Part shown: positions 1 through 9,276 of the stretch, piece after piece | Position numbering within the stretch: the stretch's first letter is position 1 | How the letters are laid out: the number at the start of each line of letters is the position of its first letter | Assembly: GCA_018060515.1 (NCBI GenBank) | Contig: JAGOVY010000005.1 | Span: forward strand, 1 to 38,531 | Source of the DNA: Anaerolineaceae bacterium | Lineage (GTDB): Bacteria > Chloroflexota > Anaerolineae > Anaerolineales > Anaerolineaceae | Reading direction: 5' to 3' | Length of the DNA: 38,531 bases | Notes under the pieces: generated by a model | Databases searched by the model: none | Seen by the model: the letters and a program-made list of their open reading frames with translations, nothing else | Told to the model about the DNA's origin: nothing | Translations under genes and position numbers: made by a program

Positions 1-27
1 AAAGGTATAATTATTTTGGTGGGTCAT
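1..27 (-). CDS. 5' end of an unidentified leftward gene (partial)
   Basis: Only the first nine codons lie in the window. An ATG at 27-25 on the minus strand opens MTHQNNYT and runs off the left edge. The start is supported by a good Shine-Dalgarno sequence, AAAGGAG, about seven bases upstream (complement of 36-42), and by a plausible promoter further up. The fragment is too short to assign a family, so the product is unknown. Confidence 0.5.
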
Positions 28-98
28 TTCGAGTCTCCTTTTCTGGTTTTAGACACCTTAAGGATACTTCTGACTCACCACTTTTGTTAAGGTTCTGC

Positions 99-127
99 AT
101 TTTACAGAAAGAATGTTACACCAACAA
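99..127 (-). promoter_or_regulatory. Candidate promoter for the partial gene at the left edge
   Basis: On the minus strand TTGTTG (122-127) and TAAAAT (99-104) are separated by exactly 17 bases. The predicted leader is about 65 nt. It contains a 7-bp inverted repeat (ACCTTAA / TTAAGGT) before the AAAGGAG ribosome-binding site. Confidence 0.4.
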
Positions 128-194
128 GAAATGAGCAGGATTGATGAAGGAAACCATTATTTGCATACAATAAAAAACATCCCAGTTAATGGTT

Positions 195-200
195 TACAAT
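195..200 (+). promoter_or_regulatory. -10 box immediately upstream of the DUF218 gene
   Basis: TACAAT ends seven bases before the ATG at 208, so transcription would begin at or next to the start codon. No Shine-Dalgarno sequence and no convincing -35 box are present. See the finding on leaderless genes. Confidence 0.4.
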
Positions 201-207
201 CCTCATT

Positions 208-813
208 ATGAAAACAATACCAGAAACAAAGAAAACCCACTGTGGTTGTCTGATCGCGTTCTTGATTGTGGTGATAATATCATTGCTGGTTGTGCCTTTA
301 CTTCTACGCGGAATTGGTGCAATGCTGATCTATGCTGACCCTTTGAAAGAAGCGGATGCCGCTGTAGCGTTGACCGGCGACAAAGGAGCACGCGTGGCCG
401 AAGCCGCAAAACTAATGGGAATGAATTATGTCGAGTACCTCTACATAACTTTTACAGATGAGACCGCACGCGACACTTTGTTGTGGCAGGCAAACCAAGC
501 CGGCATCACTGCAGACCTGATTGTGGTAACGGAGATGCAGGTGAATAATACCGTTGATGAAGCCCGAGCAGTAAAAAAACTGGCAACCCAGCGCGGAAAT
601 GATTCATTGATGATTATCACCGACCCTTTCCACACGCTCCGTACGAGAATAATTTTCAAAAAAGTGTTTGCCGGTAGCGGGATTAAGATCCAGGTACGAC
701 CGGTTGGCAATCATTGGTACCGCTCCAATACTTGGTGGCGTACATCAGAAGGCCGAATGTACACTCTCGAAGAATATTTTAAGATTTTTATGTTCTATTT
801 GGGAAAATACTGA
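208..813 (+). CDS. SanA/YdcF-like membrane protein (DUF218)
   Basis: This 201-residue protein has a short cytoplasmic N-terminus, one hydrophobic segment (about residues 14-37) and a soluble DUF218 domain. The family pattern is visible: an early hydrophobic strand followed by TGDKGARVAEAAKL, then the acidic NTVDEA segment near the middle, then ITDPFHTLRT, which corresponds to the conserved S/T-x-x-x-H-x-x-R motif. DUF218 proteins such as E. coli SanA, ElyC and YdcF are linked to envelope integrity, but their chemistry is not established. The protein is probably membrane-anchored with the domain outside. The ATG at 208 has no ribosome-binding site but a -10 box seven bases upstream, suggesting a leaderless transcript. 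It stands alone, with udk starting 65 bases later from its own -10 box. Confidence 0.75.
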   Translation: MKTIPETKKTHCGCLIAFLIVVIISLLVVPLLLRGIGAMLIYADPLKEADAAVALTGDKGARVAEAAKLMGMNYVEYLYITFTDETARDTLLWQANQAGITADLIVVTEMQVNNTVDEARAVKKLATQRGNDSLMIITDPFHTLRTRIIFKKVFAGSGIKIQVRPVGNHWYRSNTWWRTSEGRMYTLEEYFKIFMFYLGKY

Positions 814-866
814 TGAATTTTCTCAACCTTTTCTTCAGTATTTACTCTCAAAAATGAGCATTCATA

Positions 867-872
867 TATAAT
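867..872 (+). promoter_or_regulatory. TATAAT box directly upstream of udk
   Basis: A perfect TATAAT ends six bases before the udk ATG at 879. This places the expected transcription start on the start codon. No Shine-Dalgarno sequence lies between them. Confidence 0.5.
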
Positions 873-878
873 AAGCGC

Positions 879-1520
879 ATGCCAATCCCTAAACCCCCCC
901 TTGTCATCGGTATCGCTGGCGGCTCTGGCTCAGGTAAGACCACAGCCGCCGAAATCATTCTGGAAAAAGTAGGCCGGAAGCGCATTGCCTACTTACAGCA
1001 TGATTCTTATTATCGAGAATTAACCAATTTGCCGCTTAATCAACGGGCGGCTATTAACTTTGATCATCCGGATTCGCTCGAGAACGAATTGATGAAAGAA
1101 CATATACTTTCGCTGAAAGAATGGAAATCGATTGAGGTGCCGGTATATGATTTCACCACGCATAGCCGCACCAGCGAAAGTGTGCATGTTGAACCAAGAC
1201 GGGTGATTTTAGTTGAAGGTATATTGATTTTTGCTGAACCTGAGCTGCGCCCGCTTTTTGATGTGAAAATCTTTGTCGACACAGATTCGGATATCCGTTT
1301 CATCCGCCGACTGAGACGGGATATTGAGGAGCGCGGCAGAACCACTGACATGGTCGTCAAACAATACCTCACCACAGTGCGCCCAATGCACTTGGATTTT
1401 GTTGAACCATCCAAGCGTTATGCAGATGTGGTTATACCCGAAGGCGGATTGAACGAGGTGGCGATGGATATGATTATTGCGAGAATCGAGTCACTGCTTA
1501 AAGAAGAAACCAGTAAATGA
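879..1520 (+). CDS. udk: Uridine kinase
   Basis: The product phosphorylates uridine and cytidine to UMP and CMP in pyrimidine salvage. The 213-residue length is normal for the family. The P-loop GGSGSGKTT lies at about residues 15-23. It is followed by the substrate-binding HDSYYREL and NFDHPDSLEN segments, VPVYDFTTHSR, the strand ending in EGILIF, and the lid RDIEERGRTTDMV. The start has a TATAAT box six bases upstream and no ribosome-binding site, so the mRNA is probably leaderless. The stop codon overlaps the ATG of the next gene (ATGA), so the two are co-transcribed. With upp and pyrG also in this window, the cell can both salvage uracil or uridine and make CTP. Confidence 0.93.
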   Translation: MPIPKPPLVIGIAGGSGSGKTTAAEIILEKVGRKRIAYLQHDSYYRELTNLPLNQRAAINFDHPDSLENELMKEHILSLKEWKSIEVPVYDFTTHSRTSESVHVEPRRVILVEGILIFAEPELRPLFDVKIFVDTDSDIRFIRRLRRDIEERGRTTDMVVKQYLTTVRPMHLDFVEPSKRYADVVIPEGGLNEVAMDMIIARIESLLKEETSK

Positions 1521-2059
1521 AGAACCTAAGCGGCTGGAAATTAACCGCTGTCAGGGCTGTTGTTTTTATTGCAGTGATTGTGTTAACTGTTTTCTTGCTG
1601 ATAAACCGTGATCTTGTCCAGGAACTTGAACCGTTGGGTTATCCCGGGGTTTTCCTTATATCTTTGCTTTCAAACGCCACGTTGATTTTACCTGTTCCAG
1701 GCGTTCTGTTTACTTCGGCGATGGGCGCTGTTTTCAGCCCCTTTTGGGTGGCGATTGCTGCAGGCACTGGGGCAACGCTCGGCGAGATGACCGGCTATGC
1801 TGCCGGTTTTAGTGGTCAGGGTGTGATTGAAAACCGGGAATGGTATACCAGAGTTCTTGGTTGGATGTCTATATACGGTGGAATCACTGTTTTGGTACTG
1901 GCACTTATTCCCAACCCATTTTTTGATTTTGCCGGCATAGCTGCAGGCGCGTTGCGTATGCCCTTATGGAAATATCTCGTTTACAGTTGGATTGGTAAAA
2001 CAGCGAAAATGATGGTTTTTGCCTTTGGCGGCGCCCAGATTCTCGCTTGGTTCAGCTAA
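1517..2059 (+). CDS. DedA/VTT-domain membrane protein
   Basis: This 180-residue protein is almost entirely hydrophobic, with about five membrane segments. It carries VTT (DedA/SNARE-associated) family signatures: LPVPGVLFTSAMGAVF, then GTGATLGEMTGYAAGF, then the re-entrant-like PNPFFDFAGIAAGALRMP near the C-terminus. Members of this superfamily act as lipid flippases or scramblases or affect membrane charge and proton-motive force; the substrate here is unknown. Its ATG overlaps the udk stop by four bases, so translation is probably coupled. The link to uridine kinase looks positional rather than functional. It is shorter than E. coli DedA and closer in size to YqaA-like members. Confidence 0.8.
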   Translation: MKNLSGWKLTAVRAVVFIAVIVLTVFLLINRDLVQELEPLGYPGVFLISLLSNATLILPVPGVLFTSAMGAVFSPFWVAIAAGTGATLGEMTGYAAGFSGQGVIENREWYTRVLGWMSIYGGITVLVLALIPNPFFDFAGIAAGALRMPLWKYLVYSWIGKTAKMMVFAFGGAQILAWFS

Positions 2060-2127
2060 TTTTTCTTATTGGGGGGTGAACATTAGGGGTGTATGGATCA
2101 ATATTCTTACAGCTTAATCGAACAAAC

Positions 2128-2536
2128 AACACAGGTCAGCTCATAAGCCGCATTCTGTTGCCTGGAAAGGTATGCGCGTTGCACGGTTTCCAGACCGATA
2201 GCCATCTCTCTTGGCTGGATGTCGCCATCCAGCTCGTGCAGCCTACCCGGGACTCATAAGAAAACGGGCCGCTTCCCGCCGCCGAAGCGGACTTGGTCCC
2301 TGCTTGGCCTTGCTCCAGTAAGGGGTTGCCTGGCCGCTGCATTGCTGCAGCGCCGGTGGTCTTTTACACCGCCATTTCACCCTTGCCCTTGTGGGCGGTA
2401 TGTTTCTGTGGTCCTGTCCGGCGGGTTCTTCCGTAGAATCCCCGCCCCGGGTGTTACCCGGTTACTTGCCCTGTGGAGTGCGGACTTTCCTCGACGCTGA
2501 AAAATCAGCGCCGCAGCCATCTGGCTGACCTGTGGT
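2128..2536 (-). ncRNA. rnpB: RNase P RNA, bacterial type A
   Basis: This is the catalytic RNA that matures tRNA 5' ends. Read on the minus strand it has the universal core elements in order: GAGGAAAGTCCG near the 5' end, ACAGAAACATACCGCC, the GGGTGAAATGGCGG block, and near the 3' end ACAGAATGCGGCTTATGAGC. The ends pair to form helix P1 (CACAGGTCAGC near 2534-2524 with GCTGACCTGTG at 2140-2130, 11 bp). This fixes the gene at about 409 nt, typical of the class. It fills most of the 600-base interval between the DedA gene and tpiA. The exact termini are inferred from P1. Short open frames in this stretch are not genes. Confidence 0.93.
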
Positions 2537-2540
2537 TTTC

Positions 2541-2569
2541 ATCATACTCTTTATAACCTGCTTCGTCAA
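2541..2569 (-). promoter_or_regulatory. rnpB promoter
   Basis: On the minus strand TTGACG (2564-2569) and TATGAT (2541-2546) are spaced exactly 17 bases. The predicted start, six to seven bases past the -10 box, coincides with the 5' end of helix P1 at about 2535, which supports both calls. Confidence 0.75.
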
Positions 2570-2599
2570 TCTTAAAAATTCGTAATATGGATATGGGAT

Positions 2600-2605
2600 T
2601 ATAAT
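2600..2605 (+). promoter_or_regulatory. Candidate -10 box for tpiA
   Basis: TATAAT on the plus strand lies about 60 bases upstream of the tpiA ATG, in the spacer shared with the divergent rnpB promoter. No clear -35 box is seen. A second A/T-rich hexamer near 2613-2620 is an alternative. Confidence 0.35.
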
Positions 2606-2666
2606 TGCGTCTGTATATAGATTCTACTTGCACGGACTGCCGTGATTTCATTTGAAAGAGGCGATT

Positions 2667-3425
2667 ATGAGAAAACCTTTTGTAGCGGGTAACTGGAAAA
2701 TGAACAAAAATGTGGAACAAGCCAGTATGCTGGCGCAGCAATTATTGCCGGGCTTACAGCAGGTTCCAGAGGTTGAGCGGGTGATCTGTCCTCCTTATAC
2801 TTCATTAATGCTCCTCTCAGCCCAGCTTAAAGGCACCGGTGTGGGAATTGGTGCGCAAAATATGCATTGGGCGGAGTCTGGCGCATATACCGGCGAAATT
2901 GCCCCGCAGATGGTGCGCGAGTTTTGCGATTATGTCATTATCGGGCACTCTGAAAGGCGCGCTTATTTTGGCGAAACTGATGAAACTGTAAACAAGAAAT
3001 TGAAATCAGCGCTGTCGCTGGGGTTAATTCCCATCGTGTGTATCGGTGAAACGCTGGCTGAGTATGAAGCAGGCGTAACTGGTGATGTTATCAACAAACA
3101 GGTGTTGGAAGGTTTTAAGGAGATTGAACCGACCCTGGCTTCGATGATTGTGATCGCTTACGAACCCGTGTGGGCGATCGGCACAGGCAAAGCAGCCACC
3201 GCAGAAGGAGCCAACGGAGTGTTAAAGGATATCATCCGTCCAGCGCTGGCAGGGTTGTTTGGCTCAGGCTTGGCTCAGAACCTGCGCATATTGTATGGCG
3301 GGTCGGTTACCGCAGCGAATGCAGCCGAATACTTTCACCAATCAGATATTGATGGCGCGTTAGTGGGCGGAGCAAGCCTGAAAGTAGAAGAATTCGCAAA
3401 AATTGTTGAGGCTGCTAAGCCGTAA
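2667..3425 (+). CDS. tpiA: Triosephosphate isomerase
   Basis: The enzyme interconverts glyceraldehyde-3-phosphate and dihydroxyacetone phosphate in glycolysis and gluconeogenesis. The 252-residue protein starts with the canonical FVAGNWKMNKN (substrate-binding Asn and Lys). It has the catalytic His in IIGHSERR, the catalytic Glu in IAYEPVWAIGTG, and the phosphate-gripping YGGSV and GALVGGASL near the end. The ATG at 2667 is chosen over an in-frame TTG at 2652 because AGAGG sits just upstream and homologues begin at this point. It is transcribed divergently from rnpB and ends at a terminator shared with upp. Confidence 0.96.
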   Translation: MRKPFVAGNWKMNKNVEQASMLAQQLLPGLQQVPEVERVICPPYTSLMLLSAQLKGTGVGIGAQNMHWAESGAYTGEIAPQMVREFCDYVIIGHSERRAYFGETDETVNKKLKSALSLGLIPIVCIGETLAEYEAGVTGDVINKQVLEGFKEIEPTLASMIVIAYEPVWAIGTGKAATAEGANGVLKDIIRPALAGLFGSGLAQNLRILYGGSVTAANAAEYFHQSDIDGALVGGASLKVEEFAKIVEAAKP

Positions 3426-3454
3426 ATTTTTCGTGTAAGTTAAACAAATAGAAT

Positions 3455-3480
3455 AAGACCCGGGTTTAACCCCGGGTCTT
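3455..3480. terminator. Bidirectional terminator between tpiA and upp
   Basis: A perfect 10-bp G/C-rich stem (3455-3464 with 3471-3480) encloses the six-base loop TTTAAC. It is flanked by T-rich sequence on the plus side (TATTGTTATT) and by TTATTC on the minus side. It serves both convergent genes. Confidence 0.85.
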
Positions 3481-3488
3481 TATTGTTA

Positions 3489-4115
3489 TTATGCGGTTCC
3501 GAACTCCCTGTCGCCGGCATCGCCCAAGCCGGGGAGAATATAGCCAACCTCATTGAGGCGTTCGTCCACGGCAGCGAGATGGATTGGCACCTCAGGGTGT
3601 GCACTGGTCAGAGTCGCAATCCCCTCAGGCGCGCCGATGATGCCGACAAATTTGATCTTCTTCACACCCCAGTGTTTCAACACATCTACCGTCGCAGTAG
3701 CAGAACCGCCAGTGGCCAGCATCGGGTCGAGAATCATACACACCGATACGGTGGGCTCAGTCGGGAGTTTATTGTAGTATTGAACCGGCTTGAGTGTGTT
3801 TTCATCGCGATAGATACCGATATGCCAGACTTCAGCCCCTGGCATCAGGTCCCAGACGCCTTCCACCATGCCCAAACCTGCTCGCAAGATAGGTACCAGT
3901 CCGATTTTTTCTTTGAGCGCCTTGCCAGTTGCAAGCGCCAGTGGCGTGGTAACCTGAACATCATCGGTAATCAGGTCGGCAGTTGCCTCGTACGCCAGCA
4001 AAACGGCAATTTCTCGCACCAATTCACGGAATTTTTTGGGTTCTGTTTGGATATCACGTAGTTTGGCGAGTTTGTGTGCAACCAGCGGATGAGGAGAAAC
4101 GTGAACATTTGACAT
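3489..4115 (-). CDS. upp: Uracil phosphoribosyltransferase
   Basis: The enzyme converts uracil and PRPP to UMP in pyrimidine salvage. The protein is 208 residues, the usual length. The PRPP loop [12 protein letters not shown] is in the centre, preceded by [10 protein letters not shown]. The uracil-binding region [16 protein letters not shown] closes the protein. The ATG at 4115 has a strong AAAGGAG a few bases upstream and a TATAAT about 25 bases upstream, so this gene has an ordinary leader, in contrast to its divergent neighbour ruvB. Transcription ends at the stem-loop shared with tpiA. Confidence 0.95.
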   Translation of the reverse strand: MSNVHVSPHPLVAHKLAKLRDIQTEPKKFRELVREIAVLLAYEATADLITDDVQVTTPLALATGKALKEKIGLVPILRAGLGMVEGVWDLMPGAEVWHIGIYRDENTLKPVQYYNKLPTEPTVSVCMILDPMLATGGSATATVDVLKHWGVKKIKFVGIIGAPEGIATLTSAHPEVPIHLAAVDERLNEVGYILPGLGDAGDREFGTA

Positions 4116-4140
4116 AAACGCTCCTTTGGATATTTCTCCA

Positions 4141-4146
4141 ATTATA
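4141..4146 (-). promoter_or_regulatory. -10 box for upp
   Basis: TATAAT on the minus strand gives a leader of about 18-20 nt containing the AAAGGAG ribosome-binding site. The -35 region is not recognisable. Confidence 0.5.
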
Positions 4147-4184
4147 GCTTAATTGATCATTGCGGAAGATTGTTCTAAATAGAT

Positions 4185-4213
4185 TTCATGTGAATTCGGG
4201 GAGAGGGTATAAT
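4185..4213 (+). promoter_or_regulatory. ruvB promoter (leaderless type)
   Basis: TTCATG (4185-4190) and a perfect TATAAT (4208-4213) are 17 bases apart. The -10 box ends seven bases before the ATG at 4221 and itself overlaps an upstream in-frame ATG at 4212. This makes 4221 the probable 5' end of both mRNA and protein. Confidence 0.55.
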
Positions 4214-4220
4214 GGGTTTT

Positions 4221-5252
4221 ATGCCAGCAAATGAAGAACGTATAACCGACCCCAGCCTGAAGCCGGATGACCGCATCGATCAAACCCTGCGCCCATCGAG
4301 TTTACGCGAGCTAATCGGGCAAAACCAGGTGAGGCAGAACCTGGAAATCTTGATAGCTGCGGCTAAAGGACGAAAAGAATGCCTTGACCATGTGTTGTTC
4401 TACGGCCCGCCCGGGCTGGGAAAAACAACGCTGGCGTATATCCTGGCAAACGAGATGGGAGTGAATATCAAGATCACGTCCGGCCCGGCGATTGAACGTA
4501 CCGGCGACCTGGCTGCCATCCTTACCAATTTGCGAGAAGGCGATATTCTCTTTATTGATGAAATTCATCGTCTGGGACGCTCAATCGAAGAGGTGTTGTA
4601 CCCGGCGATGGAAGATTTCTCCCTCGATATCATCATAGGCAAAGGTCCATCTGCGCGTTCGCTGCGCCTCAAGCTTCCACGCTTCACCACGATTGGGGCG
4701 ACTACGCGTCTGGCGCTGGTGACAGCCCCGCTCAGAGCGCGTTTTGGCGCGGTATATCGTCTTGATTATTATGACCAACCCGCCATGGAAGAAATCGTGC
4801 GCCGGGCAGCAGTGTTATTAAACGTTGACAATGACGAAACCGGGATTGAAGAAATCGCCAGACGAGCGCGCGGTACACCGCGAGTAGCGCTGCGCCTGCT
4901 GCGCCGGGTGCGCGACTTTACTCAGGTGCGCGCCGATGGAATCATCACCCGTGATGTGGCAATCCAGGCATTAGACTTGCTGGCCGTTGACGCGATGGGT
5001 TTGGATGATGTCGACCGGAGGGTGCTGAAGGCGATTATCGAAAAATACAATGGCGGACCGGTTGGGCTGGCTACCATTGCTGCTTCAATCAGCGAAGAAG
5101 CCGACACGATTATGGATGTGGTGGAGCCTTATTTGCTTCAACTGGGCTATATTGACCGGACTCCGCAGGGCAGGGTAGCGACTCAGTTAGCTTATGACCA
5201 TTTACAGCTTACCTCTAAGAAGAAAGACGAACAGCCGCGCCTGATTCCCTGA
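4221..5252 (+). CDS. ruvB: Holliday junction branch-migration helicase RuvB
   Basis: This AAA+ hexameric motor drives Holliday-junction branch migration with RuvA and RuvC. The P-loop [11 protein letters not shown] lies near residues 62-72. Walker [10 protein letters not shown], sensor 1 GATTR and the arginine-rich [17 protein letters not shown] follow, then a C-terminal winged-helix domain. The start at 4221 (MPANEERI, 343 residues) is preferred over 4212 because the -10 box TATAAT covers 4208-4213, so 4212 cannot lie within the transcript. There is no ribosome-binding site. It is the first gene of a ruvB-queA-UDG operon; queA begins two bases after the stop. ruvA and ruvC are not in the window. 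Confidence 0.95.
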   Translation: MPANEERITDPSLKPDDRIDQTLRPSSLRELIGQNQVRQNLEILIAAAKGRKECLDHVLFYGPPGLGKTTLAYILANEMGVNIKITSGPAIERTGDLAAILTNLREGDILFIDEIHRLGRSIEEVLYPAMEDFSLDIIIGKGPSARSLRLKLPRFTTIGATTRLALVTAPLRARFGAVYRLDYYDQPAMEEIVRRAAVLLNVDNDETGIEEIARRARGTPRVALRLLRRVRDFTQVRADGIITRDVAIQALDLLAVDAMGLDDVDRRVLKAIIEKYNGGPVGLATIAASISEEADTIMDVVEPYLLQLGYIDRTPQGRVATQLAYDHLQLTSKKKDEQPRLIP

Positions 5253-5254
5253 AA

Positions 5255-6274
5255 ATGCTGACTTCTGATTTTGATTATTCTCTACCACCGGGGTGTATCG
5301 CTCAAACGCCTCTGGAACCAAGGCATAATTCACGCCTCATGGTCTTGCAGCGTGATACTGGCACACTCAAAGATGATCATTTCTACAATATTGGAGCGTA
5401 TCTCAATAGCGGTGATTTATTGGTAATAAACCAATCCAAAGTAATTCCCGCCCGTCTGCGCGCAAGAAAACCCAGCGGTGGAAAGGTGGAGTTATTACTC
5501 CTCAAACAGCAATACCCCGGTGTTTGGCAGGCTTTGGTAGGCGGCAAGGGGCTGCGTGCCGGCACTCATGTCCAGGTGGAAAATGGCCCAGAAGTGGAAA
5601 TTATTGAGGAACTCGAAGGAAGTGAGCGGCTGCTTCGCTTTTTAGGTCCCATTGAAGAGTCGCTAAACCAAATAGGGGAGATGCCGCTTCCACCCTACAT
5701 CCATGAAAAGCTGCAAGATCCACAGCGATATCAAACAGTTTACGCAGCGGTGAACGGTTCAGCCGCTGCACCGACTGCCGGGCTGCACTTTACTGAAACG
5801 CTTATCAGCGAACTGGCTGCTGCGGGGGTCCGCTTTGCCCGCGTCACCCTCCATGTAGGTTTGGATACATTCGCACCGGTGACTGAAGCCAACGCCAGCG
5901 AGCATAAGATCCACACTGAATGGTGTGAACTGACCGCAGAAACCGCTGCGCAGATTAATCTGACGCGGCAAGCAGGCGGCAAGGTGGTTGCAGTAGGCAC
6001 GACCAGTGTGCGTGTGCTGGAGAGTGCTGCTGCTCTGAGCGGGCTGCCGGGGCGGGTGGCGCCATTCCGCGGAGCAACAGGGCTGTTCATTCTGCCCGGC
6101 TACCATTTCCAGGTGGTGGATGCCATGATTACTAACTTCCATTTGCCCAAATCTACGCTGCTGATGTTGGTGAGCGCCTTTGCAGGCAAAGAAAGGGTAT
6201 TTAACGCCTACCAGCAAGCCATAGAACGCGGATACCGTTTTTATTCTTTTGGCGATGCGATGCTGATTCAATAA
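5255..6274 (+). CDS. queA: S-adenosylmethionine:tRNA ribosyltransferase-isomerase
   Basis: QueA transfers and isomerises the ribosyl moiety of S-adenosylmethionine onto 7-aminomethyl-7-deazaguanine in tRNA, giving epoxyqueuosine. The 339-residue protein shows the family run: FDYSLPPGCIAQTPLEPRH at the N-terminus, GDLLVINQSKVIPARL, PLPPYI, the AAPTAGLHFT block, and the C-terminal TNFHLPKSTLLMLVSAFAG. It starts two bases after ruvB with no clear ribosome-binding site, so translation is probably coupled to ruvB. The next enzyme, QueG, is encoded at 28266-29315, so both late steps of queuosine synthesis are in this window. The ruvB-queA pairing is common in bacteria. Confidence 0.95.
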   Translation: MLTSDFDYSLPPGCIAQTPLEPRHNSRLMVLQRDTGTLKDDHFYNIGAYLNSGDLLVINQSKVIPARLRARKPSGGKVELLLLKQQYPGVWQALVGGKGLRAGTHVQVENGPEVEIIEELEGSERLLRFLGPIEESLNQIGEMPLPPYIHEKLQDPQRYQTVYAAVNGSAAAPTAGLHFTETLISELAAAGVRFARVTLHVGLDTFAPVTEANASEHKIHTEWCELTAETAAQINLTRQAGGKVVAVGTTSVRVLESAAALSGLPGRVAPFRGATGLFILPGYHFQVVDAMITNFHLPKSTLLMLVSAFAGKERVFNAYQQAIERGYRFYSFGDAMLIQ

Positions 6275-6282
6275 GAGGATTT

Positions 6283-6972
6283 ATGCCCTGCGAAAAAAAT
6301 CTGACGCAACTGATTCACGAAATTACCCAATGCCGCGCTTGTCCGCGATTAGTGGCGTGGCGTGAAAAAGTAGGCGAAGACAAACGACGCGCTTTTCTTG
6401 ATCAAACTTATTGGGCTAAACCTGTGCCCGGGTTTGGAGATCCCAACGCGAAAATTCTGGTTGTGGGGCTTGCCCCTGGTGCACACGGATCCAATCGGAC
6501 GGGGCGCATGTTTACCGGTGATGCCTCGGGTGAGTTCTTGTTTGCCGCTTTGCATCGGGCGGGGTTTGCCAATCAGCCCCAAAGCCAGAGAATTGATGAT
6601 GGTTTGGCGTTAAACCAGATGTTTATCACTGCCGTTTGCCGGTGTGTGCCGCCAGACAACAAACCGCTGCCTGCTGAGATTACGAATTGCCTGAGATTTC
6701 TCCGCTGTGAAAGAGACCTGCTGCCGTCAATTGAAGGGGTGGTTGCACTGGGGAAGATTGCTTTTGATGTGGTGAAGAAGGAGATTCTCGACACGAAGAG
6801 CGAAGAATCGCTCATTCCTTTTGCGCATGGTGTTTTTATAGACCACACTGAGAAACGCCCCTGGATTTTGGGTTCGTATCATCCAAGCAGGCAGAACACG
6901 CAAACCGGCAGATTGACGGTGGAGATGTTCGATAGTATTTGGCTGCGAGCTCGAGGGATGATTACTAATTAA
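6283..6972 (+). CDS. Family 5 (UDGb-type) uracil-DNA glycosylase
   Basis: The enzyme removes uracil, and in this family often hypoxanthine or xanthine, from DNA to start base-excision repair. The 229-residue protein has the diagnostic motif GLAPGAHGSNRTGRMFTGD at about 62-80, whose GxxPG-HG form marks UDGb rather than family 4. It also has the second active-site motif GSYHPSRQNTQTG at about 197-209. Four cysteines fit the family's [4Fe-4S] pattern: C17 and C20, then C121 and C136 separated by 14 residues. AGAGG lies just upstream of the ATG, nine bases after queA, so it is the last gene of the ruvB operon. It ends two bases before the convergent methyltransferase, with no room for a terminator between them. 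Confidence 0.9.
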   Translation: MPCEKNLTQLIHEITQCRACPRLVAWREKVGEDKRRAFLDQTYWAKPVPGFGDPNAKILVVGLAPGAHGSNRTGRMFTGDASGEFLFAALHRAGFANQPQSQRIDDGLALNQMFITAVCRCVPPDNKPLPAEITNCLRFLRCERDLLPSIEGVVALGKIAFDVVKKEILDTKSEESLIPFAHGVFIDHTEKRPWILGSYHPSRQNTQTGRLTVEMFDSIWLRARGMITN

Positions 6973-6974
6973 GT

Positions 6975-7733
6975 CTATTTTCGCGCCAGAAACCAGGCAC
7001 GGGCTGAGGTTCGCTCCAATGGGCTGATCGGGTTAAGGCTTCCGAGTACATCGACAACCCGAAAACCGGCATATTCAAGGCATTTTTCGATTTCGCTGAG
7101 TGAAAAACCACGGTTAGTGTGTTTTTCCTCGTATTTTTCCCATTTGTCTTCAACTTTTACGAACCAAGTGATCTTGATGCAGCCAAGATTTTTCTCAAAA
7201 TCATATTGTGTGCGATGTAATTCGAGCAGGTCTTTCGTTTCTTGCTGGACAAAGCAGGCATTACGCTGCCTTTCTACCGCCAGACCATAAATTGTAACCA
7301 TATCAAAAAGAAACCAGCCATTGGGTTTAAGCGAGCGATAGATATTATTGAATGTTGATTGCAGATCGCTATTGTTAATCAGATAGTTCAAGCTGCCAAA
7401 CCAGCAGGTTGCCAGGTCAAATTCGCTTTGAAAGTCGATGAAGCGCATATCTTGATTTTTATAGTCGATGGCGATGTTCTCATTTTTCGCCTGGTGATTT
7501 GCCAGCCGCAGCATTTCTTCCGATTGGTCAATACCGGTTACATTCCAACCCTTCTTTGCCATTTCCGCGCAGAAGCTGCCTTCGCCGCAGGCAATATCCA
7601 ACAGGCGCTTGGAACCGTTGAATGTAATTTTGTATTCTTTCATTAAGGCGGGAAGAATGGCGGCCATCGCTTGTGAGTGACTGCGATAATTACCGCTGGC
7701 GTAAATTTGTGCAAATTGGTCAAAAAGGTTCAT
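6975..7733 (-). CDS. Class I SAM-dependent methyltransferase
   Basis: A 252-residue protein with a Rossmann-type methyltransferase fold. Motif I is LLDIACGEGSFCAEMAKKG with the SAM-binding acidic residue in VTGIDQSEEML. Then come NQDMRFIDF, the motif FDLATCWFGSLNYL and a post-motif SLKPNGWFLFDM. The substrate cannot be told; the second half resembles small-molecule methyltransferases of the Methyltransf_11/25 type. The ATG at 7733 is chosen over a GTG at 7748 because GGTGAG lies just upstream and NLFDQFAQIY matches how such proteins begin. It is a single gene reading toward UDGb, with eno and its terminator upstream on the same strand. Confidence 0.8.
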   Translation of the reverse strand: MNLFDQFAQIYASGNYRSHSQAMAAILPALMKEYKITFNGSKRLLDIACGEGSFCAEMAKKGWNVTGIDQSEEMLRLANHQAKNENIAIDYKNQDMRFIDFQSEFDLATCWFGSLNYLINNSDLQSTFNNIYRSLKPNGWFLFDMVTIYGLAVERQRNACFVQQETKDLLELHRTQYDFEKNLGCIKITWFVKVEDKWEKYEEKHTNRGFSLSEIEKCLEYAGFRVVDVLGSLNPISPLERTSARAWFLARK

Positions 7734-7845
7734 TTTCTCACCTGGCACCGCTCTATTTACAAAATTTATAATTGAGTTTTACCACACAAGGGTTGATTTG
7801 ACTATATACCGCAATAAAATGCACCTTGTTTTGGTGCCATAGAGG

Positions 7846-7882
7846 AATAATAAAAGAGACAGCGAAGAGATTCGCTGTCTCT
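7846..7882 (-). terminator. eno terminator
   Basis: A perfect 12-bp stem (7855-7866 with 7871-7882) has a four-base loop. On the minus strand it is followed by TTTTATTATT. It lies 24 bases beyond the eno stop codon. Confidence 0.88.
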
Positions 7883-7905
7883 GGGTTTGACCTTAGCTTG
7901 TTAGC

Positions 7906-9204
<1,299 letters not shown>

Positions 9205-9276
9205 TTATTAATTAGAGGTTATTTATCATCCAAACGGCAGTAAGTATATCGAATTTTCGGCAATTTTGCTGGTATT

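Noticed and set aside
2219-2500. Open reading frames on both strands between the DedA gene and tpiA
   Set aside because: They lie inside the RNase P RNA, whose conserved core and P1 helix explain the sequence.
3483-4061. A 192-codon plus-strand open frame opposite upp
   Set aside because: It is antisense to a clear uracil phosphoribosyltransferase gene, overlaps the tpiA/upp terminator end, and has no recognisable motif.
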